This document shows, piece by piece, positions 8,808 through 16,829 of a stretch of DNA of 64,000 bases (the stretch's first letter is position 1; every line of letters starts with the position of its first letter). The stretch covers positions 5,556,501 to 5,620,500 of the forward strand of contig NZ_CP035952.1 in assembly GCF_004214895.1 (NCBI RefSeq), given 5' to 3'. Under the pieces are notes generated by a model. The model did no database searches. It was not told where the DNA came from and saw only the letters and a list, made by a program, of their open reading frames with translations. The DNA comes from Pseudomonas tructae (GTDB lineage Bacteria > Pseudomonadota > Gammaproteobacteria > Pseudomonadales > Pseudomonadaceae). A program made the position numbers and the translations under genes.

Positions 8808-9695
8808 ATGCGCCGCTTACTGACGGGCATTCTTGTGACCTTGCTGTTGCTGCTCAACACCCTGGTCCTGATCGGCCCGCTGATGGTCTTTGCCCTGCTC
8901 AAACTGATTGCTCCTGGCCGCTACCGCGACTACGCCTCATTGGCGGTAATGTGGATCGCCGAAACCTGGGCCGAGATCGACAAACTGATCTTCCGCCTGT
9001 GCATCCCGACGATCTGGGACGTGCGCGGCGCCGCCGACCTGAGGACCGACACATCCTATCTCGCCGTCAGCAACCACCAGAGCTGGGTGGATATTCCGGC
9101 GTTGATCCAGGTGCTCAACCGGCGCATTCCGTTCTTCAAGTTTTTCCTGAAAAAGGAGCTGATCTGGGTACCCTTGCTGGGCCTGGCCTGGTGGGCGCTG
9201 GACTACCCGTTCATGAAACGCTACAGCAAGGCCTTCCTCGACAAGCACCCCGAGCTCAAGGGCCAGGACCTGGAGATCACCAAGGCCGCCTGCGAGCTGT
9301 TCAAGCGCCAGCCGGTGACCGTGGTCAACTATTTGGAAGGCACGCGCTTCACCGAAGCCAAGCGAACCGCCCAGCACTCACCGTTCAAGCACCTGCTCAA
9401 GCCCAAGGCCGGTGGCGTGGCCTTCGTGCTGGCGGCGCTGGGCGAACAGCTCGACGCCCTGCTCGACGTCACCATCGTCTACCCCGGCGACAAGGCCCCG
9501 GGTTTCTGGGACCTGCTCAGTGGAAACTTGCCGAGGGTGATCATCGATATCCAGGTGCATGAACTGGACCCGGCGCTGTGGAGTGGCGACTACGAGAACG
9601 ACCCGAGGTTGCGCCAGACCGTGCAGGACTGGGTCAACCAGCTCTGGCACGCCAAGGACACCCGTATCGAGGCCCTGCGCGCCGAGCTGCGCTGA
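8808..9695 (+). CDS. PlsC-type acyltransferase (YihG-like)
   Basis: This 295-residue inner-membrane protein begins with a hydrophobic segment (LLTGILVTLLLLLNTLVLIGPL) and carries the acyltransferase motifs: NHQSWVD with His90 and Asp95 (HX4D) and EGTR in NYLEGTRFTEAKR. Length and spacing fit the YihG/lysophospholipid acyltransferase branch, which places acyl chains on lysophospholipids and thereby adjusts membrane composition. The ATG at 8808 was chosen because it starts the hydrophobic segment; an upstream in-frame ATG at 8709 would add a stretch with no family similarity. It converges with the glutathionylspermidine-synthase-like gene, stop against stop. Confidence 0.87.
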   Translation: MRRLLTGILVTLLLLLNTLVLIGPLMVFALLKLIAPGRYRDYASLAVMWIAETWAEIDKLIFRLCIPTIWDVRGAADLRTDTSYLAVSNHQSWVDIPALIQVLNRRIPFFKFFLKKELIWVPLLGLAWWALDYPFMKRYSKAFLDKHPELKGQDLEITKAACELFKRQPVTVVNYLEGTRFTEAKRTAQHSPFKHLLKPKAGGVAFVLAALGEQLDALLDVTIVYPGDKAPGFWDLLSGNLPRVIIDIQVHELDPALWSGDYENDPRLRQTVQDWVNQLWHAKDTRIEALRAELR

Positions 9696-10859
9696 TCAGC
9701 CGATGATCGCGTGGGGCAGGAAGCGGCTGCTGTCCTTGGTGATCAGCGAGTTGTCTTCACGAATGCCGATGCCCGCTGGCAGGTCACCGACCACCCAACT
9801 GCCGATCACCGTGTAGCTGTCGCCAAAGCGCGGCAGCGCCTGGAACTGCTGGATGATGCTCGGCCCGCCGGCATAGGGGCCGTCTTCAACCACATGCTGG
9901 CCGCTGCCGGTGTGGATCTCGATGTTGGCGCCTTCGCGCGAGAAGAACGGCTTGCGCACCCAGCCCTTGTCCAGGCTGGCTCCCGGCGTTTGCTCGATGA
10001 ACGCCGGCAGCAGGTTCGGGTGGCCCGGGTGACGCTCCCACAGCAGCGCCAGCATGCCCTTGTTGGAGAGGATCGCCTTCCACGGTGGCTCGACGAACAA
10101 GGTGCCGCTGTTGGCAATCGCCGGGCCGTAGGGATCGTGGAAAATGTCTTCCCAGGGGTAGAGTTTGAACAAACTGGGGATGGGTGCGCCGACGCCATCG
10201 ACAAAACGCCCGCCGCGGCTCAGGCCGATGTCTTCCATGTCCACCAGGCGTGCATCCAGGCCGGCGCCCAAGGCGATATCGCGCAGGTATTCGACAGTGC
10301 CGCGGTCTTCGATCGAGTCCTTTACCGAGGAAAAGTAAAACGGCGTGGCGAAGGTATTGGCGCCCATCACCTGGGTGAGTTTGTCTTCAAGGCTGTTGAA
10401 CTGGTCGGCATCAGCCGGCAGCCCACCACGCTGCATCTGCTGCTCCAGCCACAGGTACTGGAAAAAACTGGCCTCGTACAATGACGTTGGCGTGTCGTAG
10501 TTGGCCTCCAACAACTTGGCCGGGCCCTTGCCGTCGTAGCACAGGTCCATGCGCCCATAGAAATGCGGATGGCCGTCACGCCACGAGCGGCGGATCAGGT
10601 CGAAGTACGGTGCCGGAATCGCCAGGCGCTCGAGCAGTTCTTCACTGTCGACCACCTCGGCCACCAGTGCCATGCACAACTCGTGCAGTTCACGGGTCGG
10701 CTCTTCGAGGTCGTCTTCGATCTGCCGCAGGCTGAACTGGTAATAGGCCGACTCGTCCCAGTAGGGCTCATCGCCAAAGGTGTGGAAGTTGAAGCCAAAG
10801 TGCTCGGCAGTGGTGCGCCAGTCTGGGCGTGGGGCAATGGAAATCCGCTTCATCGGCAA
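9696..10859 (-). CDS. Glutathionylspermidine synthase family protein (YjfC/YgiC-like ATP-grasp ligase)
   Basis: The 387-residue protein matches the synthetase domain of glutathionylspermidine synthase (FYGRMDLCYDGKG, KLLEANYDTPTSLYEASFFQ, GANIEIHTG, VIGSWVVGDLPAGIGIRED). It lacks the amidase domain of the bifunctional E. coli Gsp. YgiC/YjfC proteins are ATP-grasp ligases whose natural peptide and amine substrates are not settled. It is the last gene of a three-gene set with a DUF1190 lipoprotein and a DUF350 membrane protein, the same association as E. coli yjfL-yjfM-yjfC. This supports one envelope-linked function, not identified. Confidence 0.85.
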   Translation of the reverse strand: MPMKRISIAPRPDWRTTAEHFGFNFHTFGDEPYWDESAYYQFSLRQIEDDLEEPTRELHELCMALVAEVVDSEELLERLAIPAPYFDLIRRSWRDGHPHFYGRMDLCYDGKGPAKLLEANYDTPTSLYEASFFQYLWLEQQMQRGGLPADADQFNSLEDKLTQVMGANTFATPFYFSSVKDSIEDRGTVEYLRDIALGAGLDARLVDMEDIGLSRGGRFVDGVGAPIPSLFKLYPWEDIFHDPYGPAIANSGTLFVEPPWKAILSNKGMLALLWERHPGHPNLLPAFIEQTPGASLDKGWVRKPFFSREGANIEIHTGSGQHVVEDGPYAGGPSIIQQFQALPRFGDSYTVIGSWVVGDLPAGIGIREDNSLITKDSSRFLPHAIIG

Positions 10860-10862
10860 GCC

Positions 10863-11627
10863 TCAGGACGCAAAGCCGCCACGCCCCGAGGCGCGCGAGA
10901 CAAAGCCGTTGTGGGTGCCGACTGCAAATGGGCGCGCCGAACTGATCATGCTGCTCGGGTGAATCGCCGGGATGATCGTTGGATGAGCGCTGCTCACGTG
11001 CGCCGGGTCGCTGCTGGCGCCTGTGCTACCGCCGCCACTCATCGCCGCCCGTTGCGCGGCCTCAATGAACGGCTGAGAAGCCGGATGCGAGGTATCCAGG
11101 CCGTTGTAGTAATTGTGTTGCGCCACCTGCTCGGTCAGGGTGCTGACCTTGAACGCATTGCGCCCGTCACGCTCGTGGTAGATCGCCTCGGAGGAATAGC
11201 GCGGGTCGGTATCGGTGTACTCGTAGTAGCCACGCCCGCCGCCGGAGCCTCCACTGGACGACGAACTGTTGGTAGACGAGCTGCTGTCTTGCTCATCGTC
11301 GGCGTACACCTGGCGTTCGGTGATCAGGGCAAAGCCTTCCATCGGCGGGATGTAGTTGTTGGCGTAGCGCCGGAAGTCGCACTTGGAATAGACCGCTTCG
11401 CAGGCCTCGGCAGTCAAAAAGCGCGGGACGTTGGCGGCATGGTGGTTTTGCGCAGCGACCCAGGCCTGCTGGCAGACCTGGCGTGGTTTGCCGTCCATGA
11501 CGCAGTAGTCGACGTCCTGATAGCGCTTGGTTTCACTGATGATCTTGGTCGGCCGGTCGCCACAGGCGGACAGCACCAGGGGCAGGCTGCCCAGGGCGAC
11601 CAGGCGAATGGTTTTGCTGCGTTTCAT
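10863..11627 (-). CDS. DUF1190 lipoprotein (YjfM/YgiB-like)
   Basis: This 254-residue protein starts with a lipoprotein signal; the lipobox is LSAC with the acylated Cys near residue 22. The DUF1190 core follows (YQDVDYCVMDGKPRQVCQQAW, ECEAVYSKCDFRRY-like stretch, FALITERQVY). A low-complexity Ser/Gly segment (about 115-130) precedes a C-terminal tail rich in Ser and Gly ending in GRGGFAS, as in YgiB relatives. It lies three bases upstream of the ATP-grasp gene and 16 bases after the DUF350 gene. The function of the family is unknown. Confidence 0.83.
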   Translation of the reverse strand: MKRSKTIRLVALGSLPLVLSACGDRPTKIISETKRYQDVDYCVMDGKPRQVCQQAWVAAQNHHAANVPRFLTAEACEAVYSKCDFRRYANNYIPPMEGFALITERQVYADDEQDSSSSTNSSSSSGGSGGGRGYYEYTDTDPRYSSEAIYHERDGRNAFKVSTLTEQVAQHNYYNGLDTSHPASQPFIEAAQRAAMSGGGSTGASSDPAHVSSAHPTIIPAIHPSSMISSARPFAVGTHNGFVSRASGRGGFAS

Positions 11628-11643
11628 TGTCGATCGTCCCTGA

Positions 11644-12072
11644 TCAGGCGGCGGGGGTCATGCAGGCGGCGTTGAGCAGGCCAATGCCAATGGACACAGC
11701 GGCCAGCAGAATGGCCGAGGCGGTCTCCTGACGGGCAACCCGCTCAGCCATACCTTTGACGCAGCGATTGACCACCACGAACGCCAGCAACTGCACCACA
11801 GCCGCAATCAGCGCCCAGAGCAGGAAGTCGAGCAGGGAAATCGAATGGGAAATGGCGCTGGCCACCGGAATCGCAAAACCGATCAGCGCACCGGCCAAGG
11901 CAATGGCCGCGGCATTGTTGCCTTCGCGGATCAGGCGCAATTCGTTGTAAGGGGTCAGGCGGGTGTAGATGAATGCGTAGAGGGCGAACAGCACGGCGGC
12001 GCCGAGCATGTAGACCACGAAGCCGAGCACGGCGTCGGCAGGCAAAGACATCTTCAGGGCATCCATGAACAT
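11644..12072 (-). CDS. DUF350 inner membrane protein (YjfL-like)
   Basis: The 142-residue protein has four predicted membrane helices (AVLGFVVYMLGAAVLFALYAFIY; AAAIALAGALIGFAIPVASAIS; LLDFLLWALIAAVVQLLAFVVV; ASAILLAAVSIGIGLLNAA). The DUF350 signature TPYNELRLIREGN lies between helices one and two. It is the first gene of the yjfLMC-like set on the minus strand, with AAGGAAG upstream of the ATG. Its role is unknown. Confidence 0.85.
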   Translation of the reverse strand: MFMDALKMSLPADAVLGFVVYMLGAAVLFALYAFIYTRLTPYNELRLIREGNNAAAIALAGALIGFAIPVASAISHSISLLDFLLWALIAAVVQLLAFVVVNRCVKGMAERVARQETASAILLAAVSIGIGLLNAACMTPAA

Positions 12073-12143
12073 GGCGAATCACACTTCCTTGTAAAACGGG
12101 GCGGGACATATAGCACACCACCCCGCCCACGCAAATACCTGCC

Positions 12144-12710
12144 TTAAACCGAAGGCACGCCAGTGCCGGTGCCCCACAGGCTGCCCAGGCTCTGCAGCAG
12201 TGAGCCGCCAACGCCTTGCTGGCCCAGATACTGCAAGATCAACGGGGCGAACTGGCCGATCATGCCGGTGTCCATGCCCAGCGCACTAAAGGCGTTGTTC
12301 AGGTCGTTGCTGTCTTTGACATTACCCAGGGCATTGCTCAGGGCCGAAGACTGATCGCTCTTGCCCAGCAGCGCGCCCAAGCCGCTCAAACCGCCCAGGG
12401 CCTTCTCGCCGGAGAGCAGGTCGAGGCCGGGGACAGCTTTGCTCAGTTGCTCGTAATCGCCACTGCTGAGCTGGTTCCTGGCCAGGCCCAGCAGAGCGCC
12501 GGTGCCGCCGATGGCTTGTTCGGGGGTCACTTTGAGTTCGGTGCCGAGGGTATTGAGCAAATTGGCCGACGCGGCTGGGGCCTGCACCGAGGCATCGCCG
12601 CTGTTGCCCTTGGCGGCATTGTAGACGTTGGCCGCATCATTGAGGTTGAAGCCTGCGAACACCGGGGTGGCGGCCAGGGTCATCAGGGTGACCAGTGCGA
12701 AACGTTTCAT
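12144..12710 (-). CDS. DUF2780 family exported protein
   Basis: The 188-residue product has a signal peptide (MKRFALVTLMTLAATPVFA) and a mature part rich in Ala, Gly, Leu and Asn. Repeated short helices (TPEQAIGGTGALLGLARNQL; YEQLSKAVPGLDLLSG) are typical of DUF2780 (VcgC/VcgE-like) proteins. No catalytic motif is visible. It ends 71 bases before the DUF350 gene and is probably its own unit. The function is unknown. Confidence 0.8.
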   Translation of the reverse strand: MKRFALVTLMTLAATPVFAGFNLNDAANVYNAAKGNSGDASVQAPAASANLLNTLGTELKVTPEQAIGGTGALLGLARNQLSSGDYEQLSKAVPGLDLLSGEKALGGLSGLGALLGKSDQSSALSNALGNVKDSNDLNNAFSALGMDTGMIGQFAPLILQYLGQQGVGGSLLQSLGSLWGTGTGVPSV

Positions 12711-12838
12711 CGAAATACCTCGTCAGCCGTTAAGGCAGGGAAAACGAGGTTTGGACCCTGATGGCCGGGGATTGTTCCGCTGTCCACCTGGTGGGAGCAA
12801 CTGTCTTGATGAAAATCTAAAAAGCTTGCGCGATCTCT

Positions 12839-12909
12839 GTGGGAGCGGGCTTGCCCCGCGAAGCGATGTGACTGACAGACCGCTATCGCGGGGCAAGCCC
12901 GCTCCTACA
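12839..12909. repeat. REPIN (inverted REP pair)
   Basis: Two REPs face each other (plus copy 12839-12863, minus copy about 12884-12909) around a 20-base spacer, GAAGCGATGTGACTGACAGA. The whole unit is nearly identical to the one at 13231-13299, spacer included. Confidence 0.92.
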
Positions 12910-12935
12910 TTGCCCCTGGCCATCTGCACCTAGGC

Positions 12936-13230
12936 CGCACCCTGTCGTTTCCACACTAAGGGTGGCAGCTGCACGCAGGGTGGAAAACCGAGCGAATAGG
13001 TAAGCCCGGCAGGCCAAACGGCCTCCCGCGCACAGCTGCCATAAAGACAACCCATTCGAACTGCTCAGGTTTCCACACCCGATCGCTGAACCTACAGCGA
13101 CCCGGTGAGCCTAGAAGGCCGAGTTTCCAAGAGCAATCAGAATGGCATCGACAGACTGCGTAGGTTATTTCCTAGGACAAAAATTAACCAGCCTGGAAAC
13201 ATCCAGAAGCAACACCACCACTTACCCAGG
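12936..13230. other. Structured non-coding segment between two REPINs
   Basis: No convincing gene is present. The segment has nested inverted repeats: GTTTCCACACT (12947-12957) against AGGGTGGAAAAC (12976-12987); GGCAGCTG (12964-12971) against CAGCTGCC (13032-13039); AGGCC-AAAC-GGCCT (13010-13023); TCGCTG-AACCTA-CAGCGA (13083-13100). The stretch GTTTCCACAC recurs at 13069-13078. It could be a structured RNA or a non-autonomous mobile element; nothing was recognised. Confidence 0.4.
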
Positions 13231-13299
13231 TGGGAGCGGGCTTGCCCCGCGAAGCGACGTGACTGACAGACCGCTATCGCGGGGCAAGCCCGCTCCCAC
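13231..13299. repeat. REPIN (inverted REP pair) upstream of the RAYT gene
   Basis: Inverted REP pair with spacer GAAGCGACGTGACTGACAGA, one base different from the spacer of the unit at 12839-12909. It precedes the RAYT start by about 100 bases. Confidence 0.92.
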
Positions 13300-13403
13300 C
13301 GAGTGTCCATTGCTTCGCGTTGGCAACATCAAGACCCAATCCACCGCTGTGTCCTTACTGTCCGGCACCTACCTTGAATACTCACCACCCAAGGAGCCAA
13401 GAC

Positions 13404-13859
13404 ATGGACAGTCCCGCCTCACATCGCCTGCGCCGCGGTCGTTTCTCCGAACCCGGCCGCCTGTACCTGCTGACCAGCATTACCCGCGACCGAGTACCCA
13501 TATTCGATAATTTCCACGCCGCACGTTGCATCCCCAGGCAGTTCCGCCAGGCACAGCTTGAAGGCGCCGCTCGTACCTTGGCCTGGGTAGTGATGCCGGA
13601 TCACGTGCATTGGTTGTTCGAATTGCAACAGGGTTCACTGGCCTGCCTGATGCGCCGCTTCAAATCACGCAGCCGTTGTGCGCTGTACAAGCTCGGCACC
13701 CTGCAAGGCAGGGTGTGGCAGCCTGGGTACCATGACCATGCGTTACGCCGGGAAGAGAATGTATGTGCAGTAGCGCGCTATGTGGTGGCCAACCCGCTGC
13801 GGGCCGGGTTGGTGAAGAAGCTTGGGGATTATCCGCACTGGGATGCGGTTTGGTTGTGA
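13404..13859 (+). CDS. REP-associated tyrosine transposase (RAYT)
   Basis: This 151-residue protein belongs to the TnpA_REP/Y1 HUH family related to IS200/IS605 transposases. The HUH metal motif is in MPDHVHW (His67 and His69). The likely catalytic tyrosine lies in the QPGYHDHALR stretch (Tyr109), and ARYVVANPLRAGL (124-136) is the family's C-terminal signature. RAYTs are vertically inherited, present once per genome, and are thought to mobilise REP/REPIN sequences. REPINs flank this gene on both sides (13231-13299, 13864-13919) and many REPs of the same type lie in the window, as expected for its substrates. The ATG at 13404 follows AAGGAGCC; an upstream in-frame ATG at 13320 would add unrelated residues. 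The frame is intact. Confidence 0.93.
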   Translation: MDSPASHRLRRGRFSEPGRLYLLTSITRDRVPIFDNFHAARCIPRQFRQAQLEGAARTLAWVVMPDHVHWLFELQQGSLACLMRRFKSRSRCALYKLGTLQGRVWQPGYHDHALRREENVCAVARYVVANPLRAGLVKKLGDYPHWDAVWL

Positions 13860-13863
13860 ACCC

Positions 13864-13919
13864 TATCGCGGGGCAAGCCCGCTCCCACAAAGTCTGTGGG
13901 AGCGGGCTTGCCCCGCGAT
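13864..13919. repeat. REP pair, opposite arrangement
   Basis: A minus-oriented copy and a plus-oriented copy separated by a few bases (AAAGTC), arranged back to back. They lie between the convergent ends of the RAYT gene and fdhA. Confidence 0.92.
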
Positions 13920-13922
13920 GTT

Positions 13923-15122
13923 TTAGGCCGCGCTAAACAGCTTGTGCGGATCGATCACGAATTTCTTCGGCACACCGGCATCGAACTCGCCATAACCTTC
14001 CGGCGCCTGATCCAGGCTGATGACCTGCACGCCCACCACCTCGGCGATGTTGATCCGGTCCCACATGATCGCCTGCATCAGTTGGCGGTTGTACTTCATC
14101 ACCGGCGTTTGCCCGGTGTGGAAGCTGTGCGACTTGGCCCAGCCCAAGCCAAAGCGGATGCTCAGGCTGCCGATCTTCGCCGCGGCATCCACCGCGCCTG
14201 GGTCTTCAGTGACGTACAGGCCGGGGATACCGATCTTGCCCGCTACCCGCACCACGCCCATCAACGAGTTCAGCACGGTGGCCGGGGCTTCGTGCTTGGC
14301 GCCGGCATGGCCATGGCCACGGGCTTCGAAGCCCACCGCATCGACCGCGCAGTCGACTTCCGGCTCGCCCAGCAAGTTGGCGATCTGCTCATGCAGCGGG
14401 GTGTCCTGGGACAGGTCGGCGATTTCGAAACCCTGGGCCTTGGCGTGGGCCAGGCGTACCGGATTGACGTCACCGACAATCACCACCGCAGCCCCCAGCA
14501 AACGCGCCGAGGCAGCGGCTGCCAGGCCCACCGGACCGGCACCGGCAATGTAGACCGAACTGCCCGGGCCAACGCCTGCGGTGACCGCGCCGTGGTAACC
14601 GGTAGGTAGAATGTCCGACAAGCAGGTCAGGTCGCGGATCTTCTCCATGGCCTTGTCGCGGTTCGGCAGCTTCAGCAGGTTGAAGTCGGCATAGGGCACC
14701 AGCACGTACTCGGCCTGGCCACCGGTCCAGTCGCCCATGTCGACATAGCCATAGGCGCCACCGGCGCGCGCCGGGTTGACGGTGAGGCAGACGCCGGTGT
14801 GTTGCTCTTTACACGAACGGCAACGGCCACAGGCGACGTTAAAGGGCACCGACACCAGGTCACCAATCTGCAGGTTCTCGACATCCCTGCCCTTTTCGAT
14901 GACTTCGCCGGTGATTTCATGGCCCAGCACCAGGCCAACCTGGGCAGTGGTACGGCCGCGAACCATGTGTTGGTCGGAGCCACAGATGTTGGTGGAGACC
15001 ACCCGCAGGATCACCCCGTGCTCGATCTTGCGACCGCGCGGGTCCTGCATTTTCGGGTAGTCAATCTTCTGCACCTCGACCTTGCCGCCGCCCAGATACA
15101 CCACACCACGATTACCAGACAT
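13923..15122 (-). CDS. fdhA: Glutathione-independent formaldehyde dehydrogenase
   Basis: The 399-residue zinc-dependent alcohol-dehydrogenase-type enzyme oxidises formaldehyde to formate with bound NAD and no glutathione. Visible features are the catalytic zinc region (NICGSDQHMVRGRT, then GHEITGEV), a structural zinc cluster (CGRCRSCKEQHTGVC) and a Rossmann motif (IAGAGPVGLAAA). It matches the P. putida FdhA family in length. It is the last gene of the glyA-sox-purU set. That fits a role in removing formaldehyde released by betaine, dimethylglycine and sarcosine demethylation. Confidence 0.95.
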   Translation of the reverse strand: MSGNRGVVYLGGGKVEVQKIDYPKMQDPRGRKIEHGVILRVVSTNICGSDQHMVRGRTTAQVGLVLGHEITGEVIEKGRDVENLQIGDLVSVPFNVACGRCRSCKEQHTGVCLTVNPARAGGAYGYVDMGDWTGGQAEYVLVPYADFNLLKLPNRDKAMEKIRDLTCLSDILPTGYHGAVTAGVGPGSSVYIAGAGPVGLAAAASARLLGAAVVIVGDVNPVRLAHAKAQGFEIADLSQDTPLHEQIANLLGEPEVDCAVDAVGFEARGHGHAGAKHEAPATVLNSLMGVVRVAGKIGIPGLYVTEDPGAVDAAAKIGSLSIRFGLGWAKSHSFHTGQTPVMKYNRQLMQAIMWDRINIAEVVGVQVISLDQAPEGYGEFDAGVPKKFVIDPHKLFSAA

Positions 15123-15166
15123 GCTTTCACCTCGCTAAAGTTTGTTGTTATGTAGCGGTGCAAAGT

Positions 15167-15186
15167 GCGCAGCCTCGGGGCTGCGC
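15167..15186. terminator. Stem-loop between purU and fdhA
   Basis: A perfect 8-bp stem GCGCAGCC/GGCTGCGC encloses a TCGG loop. There is no T run on either strand, so it is more likely an mRNA-stabilising or partly terminating hairpin than a full terminator. Confidence 0.4.
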
Positions 15187-15212
15187 TGTGTTACTGGAAT
15201 CTGTTTTTGCCT

Positions 15213-15256
15213 TGAAGCCCGCTCCTACCTGTGTGGGAGCGGGCTTGCCCCGCGAT
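15213..15256. repeat. REP pair, one arm truncated
   Basis: A partial minus copy (AAGCCCGCTCCTACC) is followed by an intact plus copy (15232-15256), in the purU-fdhA intergenic space. Confidence 0.8.
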
Positions 15257-15264
15257 GAGGCCCG

Positions 15265-16122
15265 TCAGAGCACTACTGTTCTGTTGGCATTGAGGAACAC
15301 ACGCCGCTCGATGTGATACCCCACCGCCCGCGCCAATGTCAGGCACTCGATATCGCGGCCCTTGGCAATCAGGTCTTCGGGGTAATGGCTGTGATCCACC
15401 GCCTCGACACCCTGGGCGATGATCGGCCCTTCGTCGAGGTCGTTGTTGATGTAGTGCGCGGTGGCGCCCACCAGCTTCACGCCCTTGTTGTAGGCCTGGT
15501 GATAAGGCTTGGCGCCCTTGAAACCCGGCAGCAGCGAGTGATGGATATTGATCGCCCAACCGTCGAGCTTGCGGCACAGCTCCGGCGACAGCACCTGCAT
15601 GTAACGGGCAAGGATCACCAACTCCGCGCCAGACTCCTCGATCACTTGCAGCACCTTGCGCTCCTGGGCCGGTTTGTCATGCGGATCGAGGGCAAAGTGG
15701 TAATAGGGAACACGGTGCCAGTGGGCCAGGGGCTCAAGGTCCGGGTGGTTGGATATCACCGCCACCACATCCATGCTCAACTGGCCGATACGCTGGCGAT
15801 ACAGCAGGTCGTTGAGGCAGTGATCGGCCTTGGAGACCATGATCACCACTTTCGGCCGGTGCTTGGGCGCGGTCAGCTCGAACAGCATGCCGAACACCCC
15901 GCCCCGTTCGGCCAGGCCTGCACGAAAGCTCTCTTCGTCGAAGTCATCCGGCTGGCGGAACTCCACACGAATGAAGAAGCGCCCGGACAGCCGGTCATCG
16001 AACGAATGGTGCTCGGTGACGTAGCAGTGCTGCTCGAACAGGTAACGCGTCACCACATCGACTGTACCGAGCAGGCTCGGGCAGTCGGCGGTGAGAATCC
16101 AGGTGTCCGGTGCGCGACTCAT
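15265..16122 (-). CDS. purU: Formyltetrahydrofolate deformylase
   Basis: The 285-residue enzyme hydrolyses 10-formyl-tetrahydrofolate to formate and tetrahydrofolate. An N-terminal ACT domain (DTWILTADCPSLLGTVDVVT) precedes a formyltransferase-fold domain. That domain has the catalytic stretches INIHHSLLPGFKGAKPYHQA and GATAHYINNDLDEGP (the conserved Asn, His and Asp). The start at 16122 gives the standard length; upstream in-frame codons add non-homologous residues. It lies 11 bases after soxG. In this cluster it regenerates free folate for sarcosine oxidase, which loads one-carbon units on folate. Formate is the shared end product with FdhA. Confidence 0.94.
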   Translation of the reverse strand: MSRAPDTWILTADCPSLLGTVDVVTRYLFEQHCYVTEHHSFDDRLSGRFFIRVEFRQPDDFDEESFRAGLAERGGVFGMLFELTAPKHRPKVVIMVSKADHCLNDLLYRQRIGQLSMDVVAVISNHPDLEPLAHWHRVPYYHFALDPHDKPAQERKVLQVIEESGAELVILARYMQVLSPELCRKLDGWAINIHHSLLPGFKGAKPYHQAYNKGVKLVGATAHYINNDLDEGPIIAQGVEAVDHSHYPEDLIAKGRDIECLTLARAVGYHIERRVFLNANRTVVL

Positions 16123-16133
16123 GGCATTGCTCC

Positions 16134-16766
16134 TTAAACCTGAATGCTCAGGCCATATTCGGCGGAGGCGTCCTGCAACCACAGCCACCAGTAGTCGGAG
16201 AAGCTGCGGCGGATCAACAGCTCCCAGGTTTCTTCACCGGTGCGGCGGATCACCAGTTGCGACTTGGCGAACACCGTACCGACTGCCTTGCCCACCGGGA
16301 AGTTGTTTGGGTGTACATCGTAGCTGGTGGATTTCATCAGCACGTCACGCACGTTGGGGCCGCTCAGTTCCAGCAGGGTTTGCCCACCGCTGACGTTGAC
16401 GATTTGTATGTGCAGGCCGTCGAGGGCGTCGCGCAGTTTCTGCTCGCTGGCAAACTCCTCGCCACCCGGGACAATCAGCAGCCACTCATCCGGGCCCAGC
16501 CATTGCAGCGACATCTCGCCATTGGCAACCACCGTCAGGGCCACCGGCAGTTCCAGGCCCAGGGCCTTGAACACACCGCCGGCAAAGGCCGGGTCTTTGC
16601 CATCGCCACGCAGGGTCAGGTGGCCGAGGAGCTTTTTCTCGCGCAGGGTCACCCCGGCGTTCTTGCGGCCCTTGCCGACCAGGCTGGCCAGGTCGGCGTG
16701 GTGCAGTGGTGTTTCAGCCTTGGCGTCATTGCCAGGGCATTGCTGGTAGACGTTGATCGTGCTCAT
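16134..16766 (-). CDS. soxG: Sarcosine oxidase, gamma subunit
   Basis: This 210-residue protein is the smaller folate-domain-like subunit of heterotetrameric sarcosine oxidase. It shows the SoxG/GcvT-like motifs LQWLGPDEWLLIVPGG, VNVSGGQTLLELSGPNVRDVL and RRSFSDYWWLWLQDAS. It follows soxA after a 57-base gap containing a collapsed REP. It is structurally needed for the oxidase but carries no known cofactor. Confidence 0.94.
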   Translation of the reverse strand: MSTINVYQQCPGNDAKAETPLHHADLASLVGKGRKNAGVTLREKKLLGHLTLRGDGKDPAFAGGVFKALGLELPVALTVVANGEMSLQWLGPDEWLLIVPGGEEFASEQKLRDALDGLHIQIVNVSGGQTLLELSGPNVRDVLMKSTSYDVHPNNFPVGKAVGTVFAKSQLVIRRTGEETWELLIRRSFSDYWWLWLQDASAEYGLSIQV

Positions 16767-16807
16767 TACACACCTGCCTTGAATTCGTATTCTGTAGGGC
16801 GATTACC

Positions 16808-16829
16808 TTGTGGGAGCCCGCTCCTACAC
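16808..16829. repeat. Collapsed REP remnant between soxA and soxG
   Basis: TGTGGGAGC runs straight into CCGCTCCTACA. These are the outer ends of an inverted REP pair whose central parts are missing, which leaves a short perfect-looking hairpin inside the sox operon. Confidence 0.6.

Noticed and set aside
12839..13300. CRISPR-like array from repeated palindromes
   Set aside because: The repeats are REP pairs with inconsistent spacing and nearly identical spacer sequence, and no cas genes are present.
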